DNA of 64,000 bases from NCBI GenBank assembly GCA_965226755.1, contig CBDDDT010000002.1, forward strand, positions 372,001 to 436,000, in the 5' to 3' direction. How positions within the stretch are numbered: the first letter of the stretch is position 1; each line of letters starts with the position of its first letter. A model generated the notes under the pieces. The model was not told the origin of the DNA, searched no databases, and was given only the letters and a program-made list of their open reading frames with translations. Source of the DNA: Bog-113 sp965226755. Its GTDB lineage: Bacteria; Acidobacteriota; Terriglobia; Bryobacterales; Bryobacteraceae. The position numbers and the translations under genes were made by a program. Below, piece by piece: positions 16,998 through 25,587 of this stretch.

Positions 16998-17564
16998 TTA
17001 AACGGCTTCCGCCTCGGCGACCTTCTCCACCAGCAGCACCTTTTCGGTCCCGTCGATTTCCTGAAATTTAACCTCGACGATTTCGCTGGAAGAAGTCGGT
17101 ATCGTCCGTCCCACAAATCGCGCCTCGATCGGAAGCTCGCGGTGGCCCCGATCGATCAGCACCAGCAACTGAACGCGCGCCGGGCGGCCATGATCGAAGA
17201 GCGCATCCAGCGCCGCGCGGATCGTTCGCCCGGTATAGAGCACGTCATCCATCAGGATGATGTCCTTCCCTTGGACGGAGAAATCGATCTCGGTGCCGGT
17301 CACCACTGGCTTGTGCCCCACCGTCGAGAGATCGTCCCGATAAAGGTTGATATCCAGCGTGCCCACCGGAATCGCGCGTTTTTCCAAAGACTCGATCTTG
17401 CGCGCCAGTCTCCGCGCCAGCGGAACCCCGCGACGCCGAATCCCGATAAACGCCAGATTGCTCAGATCGCGGCTGCGCTCCAGAATCTCATGCGCGAGCC
17501 GAACCACCGTCCGGTCAATTTCGCTCGCGCTCATCAACTGCGATTTCAGGCGGGTTTCTGCCAT
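16998..17564 (-). CDS. pyrR: Bifunctional pyr operon regulator/uracil phosphoribosyltransferase PyrR
   Basis: 188 residues from ATG 17564. The longer frame upstream is not used since it is proline/cysteine-rich and non-conserved. PRPP motif ILMDDVLYTGRTIRA (about residue 96) and the N-terminal LAFIGIRRRGVPLARRL segment, plus the end RHRELPI-EARFVGR region, are typical. In other bacteria PyrR binds the pyr mRNA at a conserved hairpin; here there are only 31 bases to the preceding gene and I see no standard attenuator, so its control role is uncertain. Confidence 0.9.
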   Translation of the reverse strand: MAETRLKSQLMSASEIDRTVVRLAHEILERSRDLSNLAFIGIRRRGVPLARRLARKIESLEKRAIPVGTLDINLYRDDLSTVGHKPVVTGTEIDFSVQGKDIILMDDVLYTGRTIRAALDALFDHGRPARVQLLVLIDRGHRELPIEARFVGRTIPTSSSEIVEVKFQEIDGTEKVLLVEKVAEAEAV

Positions 17565-17595
17565 CGGGAAGGGATCAGCGTAACACACAGGCGGC

Positions 17596-17949
17596 TCAGC
17601 TTCGCCGCATGCGGGACCGGATCCTCCTGGCCAGCTTTTCAATCTCTTCGGTCTTGTGAATTCCGGAGATGCTCAGCACGTTCGCGCCGGATTGTTCCAG
17701 GTCTTTCTGGAGCGCCTGCGAGAGCGAAATCAGCTGGCGCGCATCGTCAAGCGACTTCTCGTGTTCCTGTTTCAGAATCTCGTCAGACTGGAGCTTTCCG
17801 TTAGGCAGACGCACGTCTTCAGCCGCCGTCCGCGTCGTCTCCCCGGCGTGGGACGAAGGGAATTGCGCGGGCGCAACCTGCGATCGCAGATATCCGGCGA
17901 AAGCGAACGAAATCAGGAAAATGCAGGGAAACACAGCGCGGCGGGACAT
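17596..17949 (-). CDS. Small secreted or membrane-anchored coiled-coil protein
   Basis: 117 residues from ATG 17949. A hydrophobic N-terminus (FPCIFLISFAFAGYL) acts as signal peptide or anchor, and the remainder is a predicted coiled coil from residue 55 to the basic end (EQEHEKSLDDARQ, then SRMRRS). No family recognised. It lies 31 bases upstream of pyrR on the same strand, so pyr genes may be read from its promoter. It diverges from hom across only 27 bases, which hold a symmetric -10 element. Confidence 0.6.
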   Translation of the reverse strand: MSRRAVFPCIFLISFAFAGYLRSQVAPAQFPSSHAGETTRTAAEDVRLPNGKLQSDEILKQEHEKSLDDARQLISLSQALQKDLEQSGANVLSISGIHKTEEIEKLARRIRSRMRRS

Positions 17950-17961
17950 AACAGAGCCGTT

Positions 17962-17972
17962 GCTATCATAGC
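17962..17972. promoter_or_regulatory. Symmetric -10 element between divergent hom and coiled-coil gene
   Basis: GCTATCATAGC is an exact palindrome around one base. On the plus strand it reads TGC-TATCAT, an extended -10, seven bases before the hom ATG (no Shine-Dalgarno present). On the minus strand it reads TATGAT fifteen bases before the coiled-coil gene. No good -35 is seen on either side. Suggests a shared bidirectional promoter; hom may be leaderless. Confidence 0.45.
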
Positions 17973-17976
17973 CAAA

Positions 17977-19281
17977 ATGCGCGGGGTGAACATCGGCGTC
18001 ATCGGCATGGGCAACGTCGGTGCGGGCGCGCTGGAAATCCTGGCCGGGAACGCGGAGCAGATCCGCCTGAAGCTCGGCTTCCCCTTGCGCGTCGCGATGG
18101 TCTGCAGCCGCTCCGTCAAAAGCGTGAAACTTCCCCTGGAGTTCGGGAAAGTGCGCCGCACGGCCGACTGGCGCGAGGTGGTTGCTGATCCGGACATCGA
18201 CATCGTGGCTGAACTGGTCGGCGGAACCGCCGTCGCCCGCGAGATCATAGATGCCGCCATCGCCCAGAAAAAGTCGATTGTCACCGCCAACAAAGAGCTG
18301 ATGGCCTTGTGCGGCGCCGAGATCTGGGCGCGCGCGATCAAGGCCGGCATCAACCTCGCCATGGAGGCCAGCGTCGCCGGCGGGATTCCCATCCACGCCG
18401 TGCTGCGCGAAGGAATCTCCGGGGACCGGATTCAGACGCTTTACGGCATCCTCAACGGCACCAGCAATTACATCCTCACGGAGATGGAGAAGCACGGCAC
18501 GTCGCTCGAAATCGTGCTCGCCGAAGCGCAGCGCCTGGGGTATGCGGAAGCGGATCCCGCCGCCGACATCGACGGCTACGACGCCCGCTACAAACTGGCG
18601 ATCCTGGCCGCGCTGGCCTTCGGAGAACGCATTACGCCCGACGATATCTACGTGGAGGGCATTCGCCGGATTTCCGCGATCGATTTCGCCTATGCGCGCC
18701 AACTGGGCCACACCATCCGCCTGCTGGGAACCGCCCGCCAGACGCCCGCGGGTCTGATCCTGTCCGTGCGTCCCGCGCTCATCCCGGTTTCCACCATCCT
18801 CGCGGGCGTTGACGGCGCTTATAACGGCGTGTGGGTGCGCGGCTATTACGGCGGGGATACGTTCTACTACGGCCGCGGCGCGGGCTCCAAACCGACCGGC
18901 GTCGCGGTCGTGAGCGACTTGATGCGCGTGGCCCGCGAGATCCGCTCCGGCAGCCCCGAGCGGGTTTCCCCGTTCGCCCACGAGCGCCTCGGGGAATACC
19001 GCCCGCTTTCCGTTCTCGAGCAATCGCGGCCCTACTACATCCGCTTTCTCGTCGAGGATCGCCCCGGGATTATCGCCACCCTGGCCGGCATTCTCGCCGA
19101 ACGGCATATCAGTCTGGAGGCCGTCCTGCAACTCCCGTCCGATTCTAAAGATGCGCTGCCGTTCGTCATCACGGTCGAAACCACCTCGGAGCGGGCCATA
19201 CGCGAGGCGCTTGAAATGATGGCCGCCCTCGATTTTTTGCGCGAGCCGCCGTTGGCGCTTCCGCTCGAAGGAACGCTCTAG
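17977..19281 (+). CDS. hom: Homoserine dehydrogenase with ACT domain
   Basis: 434 residues from ATG 17977. The NAD(P) loop GVIGMGNVGAG (residues 6-16) starts the Rossmann fold; conserved catalytic region includes TANKELMALCG, ASVAGGIP and NGTSNYI (about residues 126-163) and the AEADPAADIDG loop; residues 345-420 form an ACT domain (RFLVEDRPGIIATLAGILAERHI) which in this family senses threonine. It converts aspartate semialdehyde to homoserine. Start site has no Shine-Dalgarno and lies seven bases after a TATCAT. tRNA-Gly follows 87 bases later. Confidence 0.95.
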   Translation: MRGVNIGVIGMGNVGAGALEILAGNAEQIRLKLGFPLRVAMVCSRSVKSVKLPLEFGKVRRTADWREVVADPDIDIVAELVGGTAVAREIIDAAIAQKKSIVTANKELMALCGAEIWARAIKAGINLAMEASVAGGIPIHAVLREGISGDRIQTLYGILNGTSNYILTEMEKHGTSLEIVLAEAQRLGYAEADPAADIDGYDARYKLAILAALAFGERITPDDIYVEGIRRISAIDFAYARQLGHTIRLLGTARQTPAGLILSVRPALIPVSTILAGVDGAYNGVWVRGYYGGDTFYYGRGAGSKPTGVAVVSDLMRVAREIRSGSPERVSPFAHERLGEYRPLSVLEQSRPYYIRFLVEDRPGIIATLAGILAERHISLEAVLQLPSDSKDALPFVITVETTSERAIREALEMMAALDFLREPPLALPLEGTL

Positions 19282-19367
19282 CTTTTTCTTGGCGAACCGG
19301 GGCCTGGCAAACTGGGAATTGGCATTCAGGTATACTCGTCTTTGCAGGACTCTGGCGTTCGCCGCGA

Positions 19368-19442
19368 GCGGGAGTAACTCAATGGTAGAGTCACAGCCTT
19401 CCAAGCTGTTGGTTGCGAGTTCGATCCTCGTCTCCCGCTCCA
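19368..19442 (+). tRNA. tRNA-Gly (anticodon TCC)
   Basis: 75 bases with acceptor GCGGGAG pairing CTCCCGC, loop CTTCCAA (anticodon TCC) in stem ACAGC/GCTGT, T-arm GAGTTCGATCCTC, encoded CCA at 19440-19442. A TATACT hexamer at 19331-19336 is a probable -10 of its own promoter. Confidence 0.97.
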
Positions 19443-19603
19443 ATTCCCCGCGGCAATCCAGTGCTCGACGGCGTCATCTGTTTCCCTAGCCAAAGACCAC
19501 CCAGTGCGGGCGAGCCATCAAGCGGCTTGACCTGAGTACGGGCTCGCGCGGGTTTGCCGCCCGGAAATCTGGTAAACTAATTCGCCTTAGAGGAACACCC
19601 CAA

Positions 19604-20809
19604 ATGACGATCGTCCAGCGTTCGCGCGTTACGGCGACCCGTAGAGCAGACGGCATGAAATTCCTTGTTTTTCTTGCGCTGACGACCGCGCTATTCATTG
19701 CCGCGGCCCGTTCCGCTCGCGCGCAAAGCGGGGCGACAGAAGTCATCTTGCACGCCTTCATGCCCGCAGAGCAGGGATCTGATCCTCAAGCGGGAGTCAC
19801 TCTCGACTCGGCTGGCAACCTATACGGCACAACGTACTCAGGCGGGATATCGGGCTTCGGATCGGCGTACAAAATCGACCTATCCGGACGCGAGATCGTG
19901 CTCTACAGCTTCGCCGGCGGATCCGACGGAGCTAACCCAGCGGGGGAGTTGACCGCCGATAGGGAAGGCGGCCTCTACGGGACAACTTATCATGGCGGAG
20001 CGTCGAACCTCGGCACGCTGTACAAAATCGATTCATTCGGTAACGAGACGGTGATGCACAGCTTTTCCGGAGGCTCCGATGGGGCGAATCCAGCTTCCGG
20101 AGTGGTCCGCTTCCCGAACGGCGACCTCTACGGCACGACCGTAAACGGCGGAGCATCCGGACTAGGGATTGTGTACAAGATTGATGCGGAAGGCCGCGAA
20201 ACCATACTCCATACCTTCACCGGACCGGACGGAGCCAGCCCTTATGCCGGATTGATCACAGACGGCGCGGGCAACCTTTATGGGACAACCGAGTCCGGAG
20301 GCACATCGAACGACGGCACGCTATTCAAGATTGATTCCGCCGGGCAGGAGACCGTACTGTTCAACTTCGCGGCTATTGGCGCCAATCCATACGCAGGCGT
20401 CGTTCGCGATGAGGCGGGCAACTTCTACGGAACGACCTATCTATTTTCCGGCGGCCTGGTCTACAAGATAAGTCCATCCGGGGAGGGAACCGTGCTGTTC
20501 AGCTTCGACTTAGCTAACTACGGAGGATTTCCCTATTCCGGAGTGATCCTCGACGCGGCGGGCAACATCTACGGCACGACTTTTTATGGCGGAGACCAGG
20601 CAGCGGGTAATCTCTACAACGGATATGGCGTCGTGTTCAAGCTTGATCCGGCTGGACAGGAGACGATCCTGCACACGTTCACCAGCGGAACGGACGGCGC
20701 CTACCCGTACGCTGGACTTGTTGAAGACAGCCAGGGAAACCTGTACGGGACGACGACCAAAGGAGGCGCCGGAAGAGGCGGCACTGTGTTTAAGATCCCG
20801 GCTCAATGA
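19604..20809 (+). CDS. Secreted NLYGTT-repeat (GloVer-type) protein
   Basis: 401 residues from ATG 19604 with AGAGGA ten bases before it; a signal peptide (residues 18-44, MKFLVFLALTTALFIAA) may start at the second methionine (19655). The mature part is a tandem array of seven units of about 48 residues, each with a GNLYGTT-like core and ending in a KIDxxGxET segment (TIGR03803-type family). Repeats of this kind probably fold as a beta-propeller. Role unknown; common in secretomes of acidobacteria. Confidence 0.8.
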   Translation: MTIVQRSRVTATRRADGMKFLVFLALTTALFIAAARSARAQSGATEVILHAFMPAEQGSDPQAGVTLDSAGNLYGTTYSGGISGFGSAYKIDLSGREIVLYSFAGGSDGANPAGELTADREGGLYGTTYHGGASNLGTLYKIDSFGNETVMHSFSGGSDGANPASGVVRFPNGDLYGTTVNGGASGLGIVYKIDAEGRETILHTFTGPDGASPYAGLITDGAGNLYGTTESGGTSNDGTLFKIDSAGQETVLFNFAAIGANPYAGVVRDEAGNFYGTTYLFSGGLVYKISPSGEGTVLFSFDLANYGGFPYSGVILDAAGNIYGTTFYGGDQAAGNLYNGYGVVFKLDPAGQETILHTFTSGTDGAYPYAGLVEDSQGNLYGTTTKGGAGRGGTVFKIPAQ

Positions 20810-20845
20810 TCGCGCTCCCGCGAAGCGGAGAAAGCACGGCTCGTC

Positions 20846-21598
20846 ATGACGCCAGGTTCTGATTCGGAATGGTATAACCCCCGGCTTCTGGCGAGGATCC
20901 TCGGCATTCTGGGCCTCTGCGGAATCTTGACCGGAGCGTTCGGTATCGGCTACGTCCAAAGCACCTTGATCGTAGCCGGTGACCCCGCGGCGACGCTTCG
21001 CAATCTCTCGGCTCACGAGACGCTGTTCCGTCTGGGCTTCTCTTCGCATCTTTTCGAGCTCGTCCTGAACATACCCGGCGAGATCATCACGTTTATTTTG
21101 TTCAGGCGGGTGAATATGATCGTTGCTGCCGTCGCGCTGTGCTGTGGCGTGGTCGGTATTTCCATCGAAGCTGCCGACTTACTGACCGCGTACGTGCCGT
21201 TGAAGCTCGCGATCGACGGGAACTCCCTCGGCGCATTCAGCCCGGCACAAATACAAGCGTTGTCGTCCATCGCGGGAGAGATGGAGCAGGCCGGTCTCCT
21301 CCTGTCGTGGATATTTTATGGGATCGATGAACTTGCGAGCGGGTTTCTGATCTTTCGTTCGGGCTTTTTGCCGCGTATCCTCGGAGCGCTTTTAGGACTT
21401 TCTGGACTCTGTTACTTCACGCATGGCTTTCTGAGCTTCCTGGCCCCTCCGATGGACGCACGATTATATCCCTACATTCTTTATCCCTGTCTGCCCGGGG
21501 AAGGCTTGAGCAGCCTTTGGCTCGCCACGGTGGGTTTGAATGTCGCAAAGTGGAAAGGAACGCTTCGCATTTCTGGCTATGGAACCAAAGCTGGCTAA
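20846..21598 (+). CDS. DUF4386 membrane protein
   Basis: 250 residues with six hydrophobic segments. The N-terminal RLLARILGILGLCGILTGAFGIGYV and SHLFELVLNIPGEIITFILF segments are DUF4386-like. Function unknown. The following 492-residue frame starts inside its end (overlap 20 bases). Confidence 0.7.
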   Translation: MTPGSDSEWYNPRLLARILGILGLCGILTGAFGIGYVQSTLIVAGDPAATLRNLSAHETLFRLGFSSHLFELVLNIPGEIITFILFRRVNMIVAAVALCCGVVGISIEAADLLTAYVPLKLAIDGNSLGAFSPAQIQALSSIAGEMEQAGLLLSWIFYGIDELASGFLIFRSGFLPRILGALLGLSGLCYFTHGFLSFLAPPMDARLYPYILYPCLPGEGLSSLWLATVGLNVAKWKGTLRISGYGTKAG

Positions 21599-23018
21599 GT
21601 TAATTTGGGCGGTTCTTCTTATGGCGGAGCTGCGGGGCTGGCCCATGCCCGCTTCCGACCGGGTCATCTGGAACGGCGTGATTACGGATAGCGATTGCGG
21701 CAAAAATCACAAATCCGCAAAGAAAGCGCTGGGCGATCCAAAGATGCCGGATTCCGAATGCATACAGCGTTGCGTTCGGGAGAGGCGGCTTAAGTACGCT
21801 CTTCTGTTCACTCACAAAGTCTACGAGATTACTAACCAGAATGCGGCGGGACTGGAGCAATCGGCGGGCGCCTCCGTCATGTTGCGGGGACGGCTTGAGC
21901 AAAACAGACTCACCGCCGTCGCTATTCAGGTAGCCGGCCCCCCGGCCATCAACTTTTTTACAGGATATCTCGAAAGGCTTTCCCATGAATCGATGTCGAT
22001 CCGCCAGGATAACGGAATTCTGATCGACACCCTGGTTCCCGAAGACACGCCTGTCTCCGCAAATTCGATCTCTGCGCAGCTCGGTTTTGGCGACAGAGTG
22101 CTGATTGTCTGCCAGACTACCCATCGTGTTCTCGACTATCCCCAGCGCCGCTATCAAACGCTAAGGCTGGTGGGAATCAAACGTCTACGTCTGAGCTCAA
22201 CCGACGAACTAAACCAGATCTACAGATCGCGCGGGTGGGCTCAGCAAGGGAATCTCTTGAAGATTCCGGAGCAAGCCGCCCAGGTGCGCCGGGTTATGCA
22301 ATCTGAAGTATTGGCGAACTCTGGCGCCTCACCATCGATGCTGGAAAACGCCCGCGCGGTCAATTTGGATTTCCGCTCGCAAATGCCAAACTTTATCGCG
22401 GAGGAAGTCGCCAAAGTTTACTCCAGCGACCCGATGGATTCACCCCGATGGAAATATGAATACGCCTTCGAGTCTGAGATCACTGTGAGAAATGGAAGTG
22501 AAGGAAGGCAGAACCTTCGCAAGAACGGGGAACCCTGGACAGAGGCGTTGCTTCCGGACTATGTGGCGTATGGCGGATTCGGCGCAGGCATTCTGGGTCT
22601 GTTTGACCGGCGTTGTCCCACGACTCTCACTAACGGCGGACCAGCCGCCATCGGCGGGAAGGCTTACCTGGCGTACCAAGTGAGTTCCCCGGCTGACGGG
22701 TGCTTCAGCATTCGCGCCGGATACCAGACTTACAGGCCCGCCATAAGCGGACGGATATTAGTTGAGAATCCCGGGGGCAGGCTGCTCGAATTCCGCTACG
22801 ACGCCAAGGACCTGCCCGACGAGCTTCTTTTAACCTCCTGGAATTGGGCGGCGTCCTGGGGCAGCGTGAAGATCGGGGAGTCTTCCTATCTGCTTCCCGT
22901 GACCGCCGAACTGATCTATTCCACCGCGTTTGGCCCCTTCGGGCGCATGGGGCGAGTGACCAGGGAGTACAAGAACCACCGGCACTTCGAGGCGTCGGAA
23001 ACGATCACTTATCCATAA
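21579..23018 (+). CDS. Secreted acidobacterial protein: DUF5818-like N-domain plus LPNF-type C-domain
   Basis: 479 residues from ATG 21579, chosen because it starts a signal-like segment (LIWAVLLMAEL) and the longer frame lies in the previous gene. Residues 25-110 resemble the recurrent acidobacterial domain with the patterns DSDCGKNH and DSECIQRCV, then KVYEITNQ and an AG-V-x-L-x-G-x-L end. Residues 255-480 (MPNFIAEEVAKVYSSD onward) resemble another recurrent secreted family. Ends with a beta-rich region. No catalytic residue seen. Converges with the next gene. Confidence 0.55.
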   Translation: MEPKLAKLIWAVLLMAELRGWPMPASDRVIWNGVITDSDCGKNHKSAKKALGDPKMPDSECIQRCVRERRLKYALLFTHKVYEITNQNAAGLEQSAGASVMLRGRLEQNRLTAVAIQVAGPPAINFFTGYLERLSHESMSIRQDNGILIDTLVPEDTPVSANSISAQLGFGDRVLIVCQTTHRVLDYPQRRYQTLRLVGIKRLRLSSTDELNQIYRSRGWAQQGNLLKIPEQAAQVRRVMQSEVLANSGASPSMLENARAVNLDFRSQMPNFIAEEVAKVYSSDPMDSPRWKYEYAFESEITVRNGSEGRQNLRKNGEPWTEALLPDYVAYGGFGAGILGLFDRRCPTTLTNGGPAAIGGKAYLAYQVSSPADGCFSIRAGYQTYRPAISGRILVENPGGRLLEFRYDAKDLPDELLLTSWNWAASWGSVKIGESSYLLPVTAELIYSTAFGPFGRMGRVTREYKNHRHFEASETITYP

Positions 23019-23071
23019 TACTCAACATGGCTAGAAGTGCCCCGGCCCGTTATGCGGAATGCGCCGCTGGC

Positions 23072-24505
23072 CTATTCTGTCACGACGAACTCCTCGCCGC
23101 TGACGCCAGTACCGTTCGGGGTCGTGACCGAGATTTTAGAAGACGCCGCGCCGGCGGGCACCGTCACTGAAATCAGATTCACGCCGGCGACCTGGAAGGG
23201 GGCCGGCAAACCGTTGAAAGTGACGCCGGTAGCGCCGAGCAGATGATCTCCATAAATGATCAAGGTCGAGCCCGCGGCGCCCGATGAAGGAGTTAACAGG
23301 GTGACCGCGGGTGCGGGAGGAGCGATGCCGGTCGCCACCGAGTAAACGCCGCCGTCGAACGAAGGGGATTTAGGATCGGCCAAAGCGCGCACCTCGCCGT
23401 AGAAATTTCCATCCATTCCTTGGGTGGCGACGCCGCTGGCGGAGGCTAACTGAACCGCTCCGCCAAATACGGCGGCGTAGTCGCGAAAGAAGCCGCCCGG
23501 CTGGACGGCGTAAATGGCGCCGTTGACCTCGGGAATGTAGGCGCCGCAGCCGCCATAAAGCTGCCCGTCGCTCGCGAGAAGGAAGCCCGTCTGCAGGACT
23601 TGGCAAAGCTCACCGCCCGCCGTCTCGCTCACTTTATAGTTCCTGCCGTTGAGCTGCACGGAGGCGAGGATGTTGACAGTGGAGAAGTACAGGTTGTTGT
23701 CGCTTCCCTGCCCTATCGCGACGATGGCGTCGCCTATAATGCTATCGGCCACCTGGAACACGGACTGAATGCCGCTGGCCGTCACCCGAAAAACCTCGAC
23801 CATGCTGGATTTCAAGAGAAGACCGTAAAGGTTCCCATCATTGGCCTGGACAAGCGGCGGAACGATGTTGTCGGTGAGGAAAGCAGGGCCGACCTGGGAC
23901 TTGGTCCCGTCCAGGGCGTAGTGGAAGATGAAGCCATAAACGGGGTAAATGTTGACTCCGACCGACTCCCGGAACGCAGTCACGGGTACGTAGACCGAGC
24001 CGTCCGCGGCGAGAGCGGGGCCCTGCGCCTGGAGCGGATAGTTATGGCTTTCAAAGAGCTGCACCGTCGTCACGTTACCGGAAAGATCGGAACGGAAAAG
24101 AGCGGAAGCCTCGGGAGCGAAGAAGTTGCCGATGGTAGTTCCGTACAGGTAACCGTCCCCGGCTTGAACGAGGCGGCCGCTGGGCGAGCAGCCCTCACCA
24201 GGGGTGAAGTCGTGAAGCTTGGTGAATTTTCCCGCGGAGGTGATGGTGAAAAGCGTTCCGCATCGGTAGCTTCCGCCGCCCTCTGCGGTCCCATAGAAGA
24301 CGCCGGGGCTGACTTCGGTCAGTGTCGAATTGGGATTGTCGCCGGGCAACGTGGGTCCGTTCTGCATCCCAAACCCATGCAAAGTTACTGGGTAAGGCTG
24401 GGCGGCAAGCGCCCCCGCGAAGAAAATGGGCAGGAGAACATTTAGAAGGCCACGCCCCGGAGTCAAACGAAGGAAGGATGGCGAATTGAGAAGCATAGAC
24501 TGCAT
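23072..24505 (-). CDS. Secreted GloVer-type repeat protein with C-terminal IPT/TIG domain
   Basis: 477 residues from ATG 24505; a longer frame reaches 24613 but has no signal peptide. Signal sequence VLLPIFFAGALAAQ, then degenerate repeats with YGTAEGGG and LYGTTIG, then an Ig-like IPT/TIG domain (LTPSSGAAGSTLIIYGDHLLGATGVTFNG). Second member of the repeat family within 4 kb. Probably outer-surface protein. It starts about 100 bases from the divergent TfoX-like gene. Confidence 0.7.
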   Translation of the reverse strand: MQSMLLNSPSFLRLTPGRGLLNVLLPIFFAGALAAQPYPVTLHGFGMQNGPTLPGDNPNSTLTEVSPGVFYGTAEGGGSYRCGTLFTITSAGKFTKLHDFTPGEGCSPSGRLVQAGDGYLYGTTIGNFFAPEASALFRSDLSGNVTTVQLFESHNYPLQAQGPALAADGSVYVPVTAFRESVGVNIYPVYGFIFHYALDGTKSQVGPAFLTDNIVPPLVQANDGNLYGLLLKSSMVEVFRVTASGIQSVFQVADSIIGDAIVAIGQGSDNNLYFSTVNILASVQLNGRNYKVSETAGGELCQVLQTGFLLASDGQLYGGCGAYIPEVNGAIYAVQPGGFFRDYAAVFGGAVQLASASGVATQGMDGNFYGEVRALADPKSPSFDGGVYSVATGIAPPAPAVTLLTPSSGAAGSTLIIYGDHLLGATGVTFNGLPAPFQVAGVNLISVTVPAGAASSKISVTTPNGTGVSGEEFVVTE

Positions 24506-24593
24506 CGTATTGATAATGTCTTGGCGGAAGTGTGAACATTTGTCGGCGCCTGCCGAGGCGCCAACGAGCAGGGCGCGCGCCGGGGCGGACTGG

Positions 24594-24599
24594 TATTCT
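24594..24599 (+). promoter_or_regulatory. TATTCT -10-like element seven bases before a start codon
   Basis: TATTCT followed by GCTTCCC and ATG 24607, with no purine-rich Shine-Dalgarno between; suggests transcription starting at or near the start codon. Confidence 0.35.
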
Positions 24600-24606
24600 G
24601 CTTCCC

Positions 24607-24996
24607 ATGGCAAAAAAAGCGATTTCCGGCCACCCGGACAAGCTTCTGCTCTACGAAAAGCTCGTGGGCACCAATCCGGAGGTCGCGATAAAGGGAGCAG
24701 CCGTGCCGTACACCTCGGTCAACGGCAATATGTCCAGCTACCTGACCAAAGACGGTAAACTGGCTCTCCGGCTCCCGGAGGATGAGCGGGAGGCTTTCCT
24801 GAAGAAATACAAGGCGAAGCTATGCGAGGCGTACGGCATTGTACAAAAGGAATACGTCGAAGTGCCCGACGCGTTGCTCTTCAAAACATCCGAGCTGAAG
24901 AAATTCTTCGACGCGAGTTATCACTATGTGAGTTCCCTGAAGGCGAAGCCGGCCGCCAAGAAAAGGGCTAGGGACAGCTCCGGCCAAACATGGTGA
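24607..24996 (+). CDS. TfoX/Sxy-like small protein (putative)
   Basis: 129 residues, ATG 24607 taken because the segment KLLLYEKLVGTNPEVAIKGA begins a conserved domain. Core has a PYTSVNGNMSSYLTKDG beta region and LRLPEDEREAFLKKY helix, then KEYVEVPDALL and a lysine-rich end; the fold resembles TfoX N-terminal domains but similarity is from memory only. No export signal. The downstream DinB gene reads on the same strand, 39 bases away. Confidence 0.5.
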   Translation: MAKKAISGHPDKLLLYEKLVGTNPEVAIKGAAVPYTSVNGNMSSYLTKDGKLALRLPEDEREAFLKKYKAKLCEAYGIVQKEYVEVPDALLFKTSELKKFFDASYHYVSSLKAKPAAKKRARDSSGQTW

Positions 24997-25020
24997 TGAC
25001 GGCGCATTTGGTCAGCGCGT

Positions 25021-25026
25021 TATTCT
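25021..25026 (+). promoter_or_regulatory. TATTCT -10-like element before DinB gene
   Basis: TATTCT then nine bases and ATG 25036. The alternative start at ATG 25051 has a weak AAGG upstream, so leaderless initiation is only one possibility. Confidence 0.25.
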
Positions 25027-25035
25027 GGTTTCCAA

Positions 25036-25548
25036 ATGGGCGAAGGTGACATGTCGGACGTTCCGAACCAACCCCTGCTCGAGGTCTTGCTAAATGCCTG
25101 GGACCGAAATAATATCATTCTGCTCAACCTCCTCGAAGCCCTTCCCGACGGCGCCCTGGAAACCAAAGCGGCGGACGACGGTCCGTCGATCGCTCAACTG
25201 TTTACCCACATCCACTATGTCCGGCTCGTGTTCGTCGCGGAGGATGTCCCTGAGTTTGCCGGAACACTGCCCGAAGGAGAGTGGATCTCCGAGCGTGACC
25301 CTGCGCGGATAGCACAGATGTTGCGAGAAAGCGCCCGGGTCGTGCGGGATGCCGTCGAGAGCAGGGTGAGGACGGCCGGAGACATGAACGTTCACTACGA
25401 TCACCCGATCCTCTTTCTGCAGCATATGATCTGGCATGAGGGCTACCATCACGGTCAGATCAAGCTCACCCTCAAACTGGCGGGAAGCCCCCTTCCTAAT
25501 AAGAAAGCCGGGCCGCTGACTTGGGGCGTGTGGATGCGCAAGAACTGA
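25036..25548 (+). CDS. DinB-family putative metal-dependent hydrolase/thiol transferase
   Basis: 170 residues. DinB four-helix fold with three probable metal-binding histidines: in LFTHIHYVRL (about residue 57-59), and HEGYHHGQI (about residues 135-139). Many DinB proteins use mycothiol or bacillithiol; others have unknown substrates. No DNA-damage box recognised. ATG 25036 may be leaderless; a shorter product from ATG 25051 is possible. Confidence 0.75.
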   Translation: MGEGDMSDVPNQPLLEVLLNAWDRNNIILLNLLEALPDGALETKAADDGPSIAQLFTHIHYVRLVFVAEDVPEFAGTLPEGEWISERDPARIAQMLRESARVVRDAVESRVRTAGDMNVHYDHPILFLQHMIWHEGYHHGQIKLTLKLAGSPLPNKKAGPLTWGVWMRKN

Positions 25549-25587
25549 GGGCTGCCGCGGCGGGGCGCGATCTCAGCCCTCAGAAAT

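Noticed and set aside
17565..17595. PyrR-type attenuator in front of pyrR
   Set aside because: Just 31 bases between genes and no terminator-like stem.
17950..19443. Minus-strand extension giving a 615-residue frame over hom
   Set aside because: Only its last 117 residues look like protein; the rest is antisense to a clear homoserine dehydrogenase.
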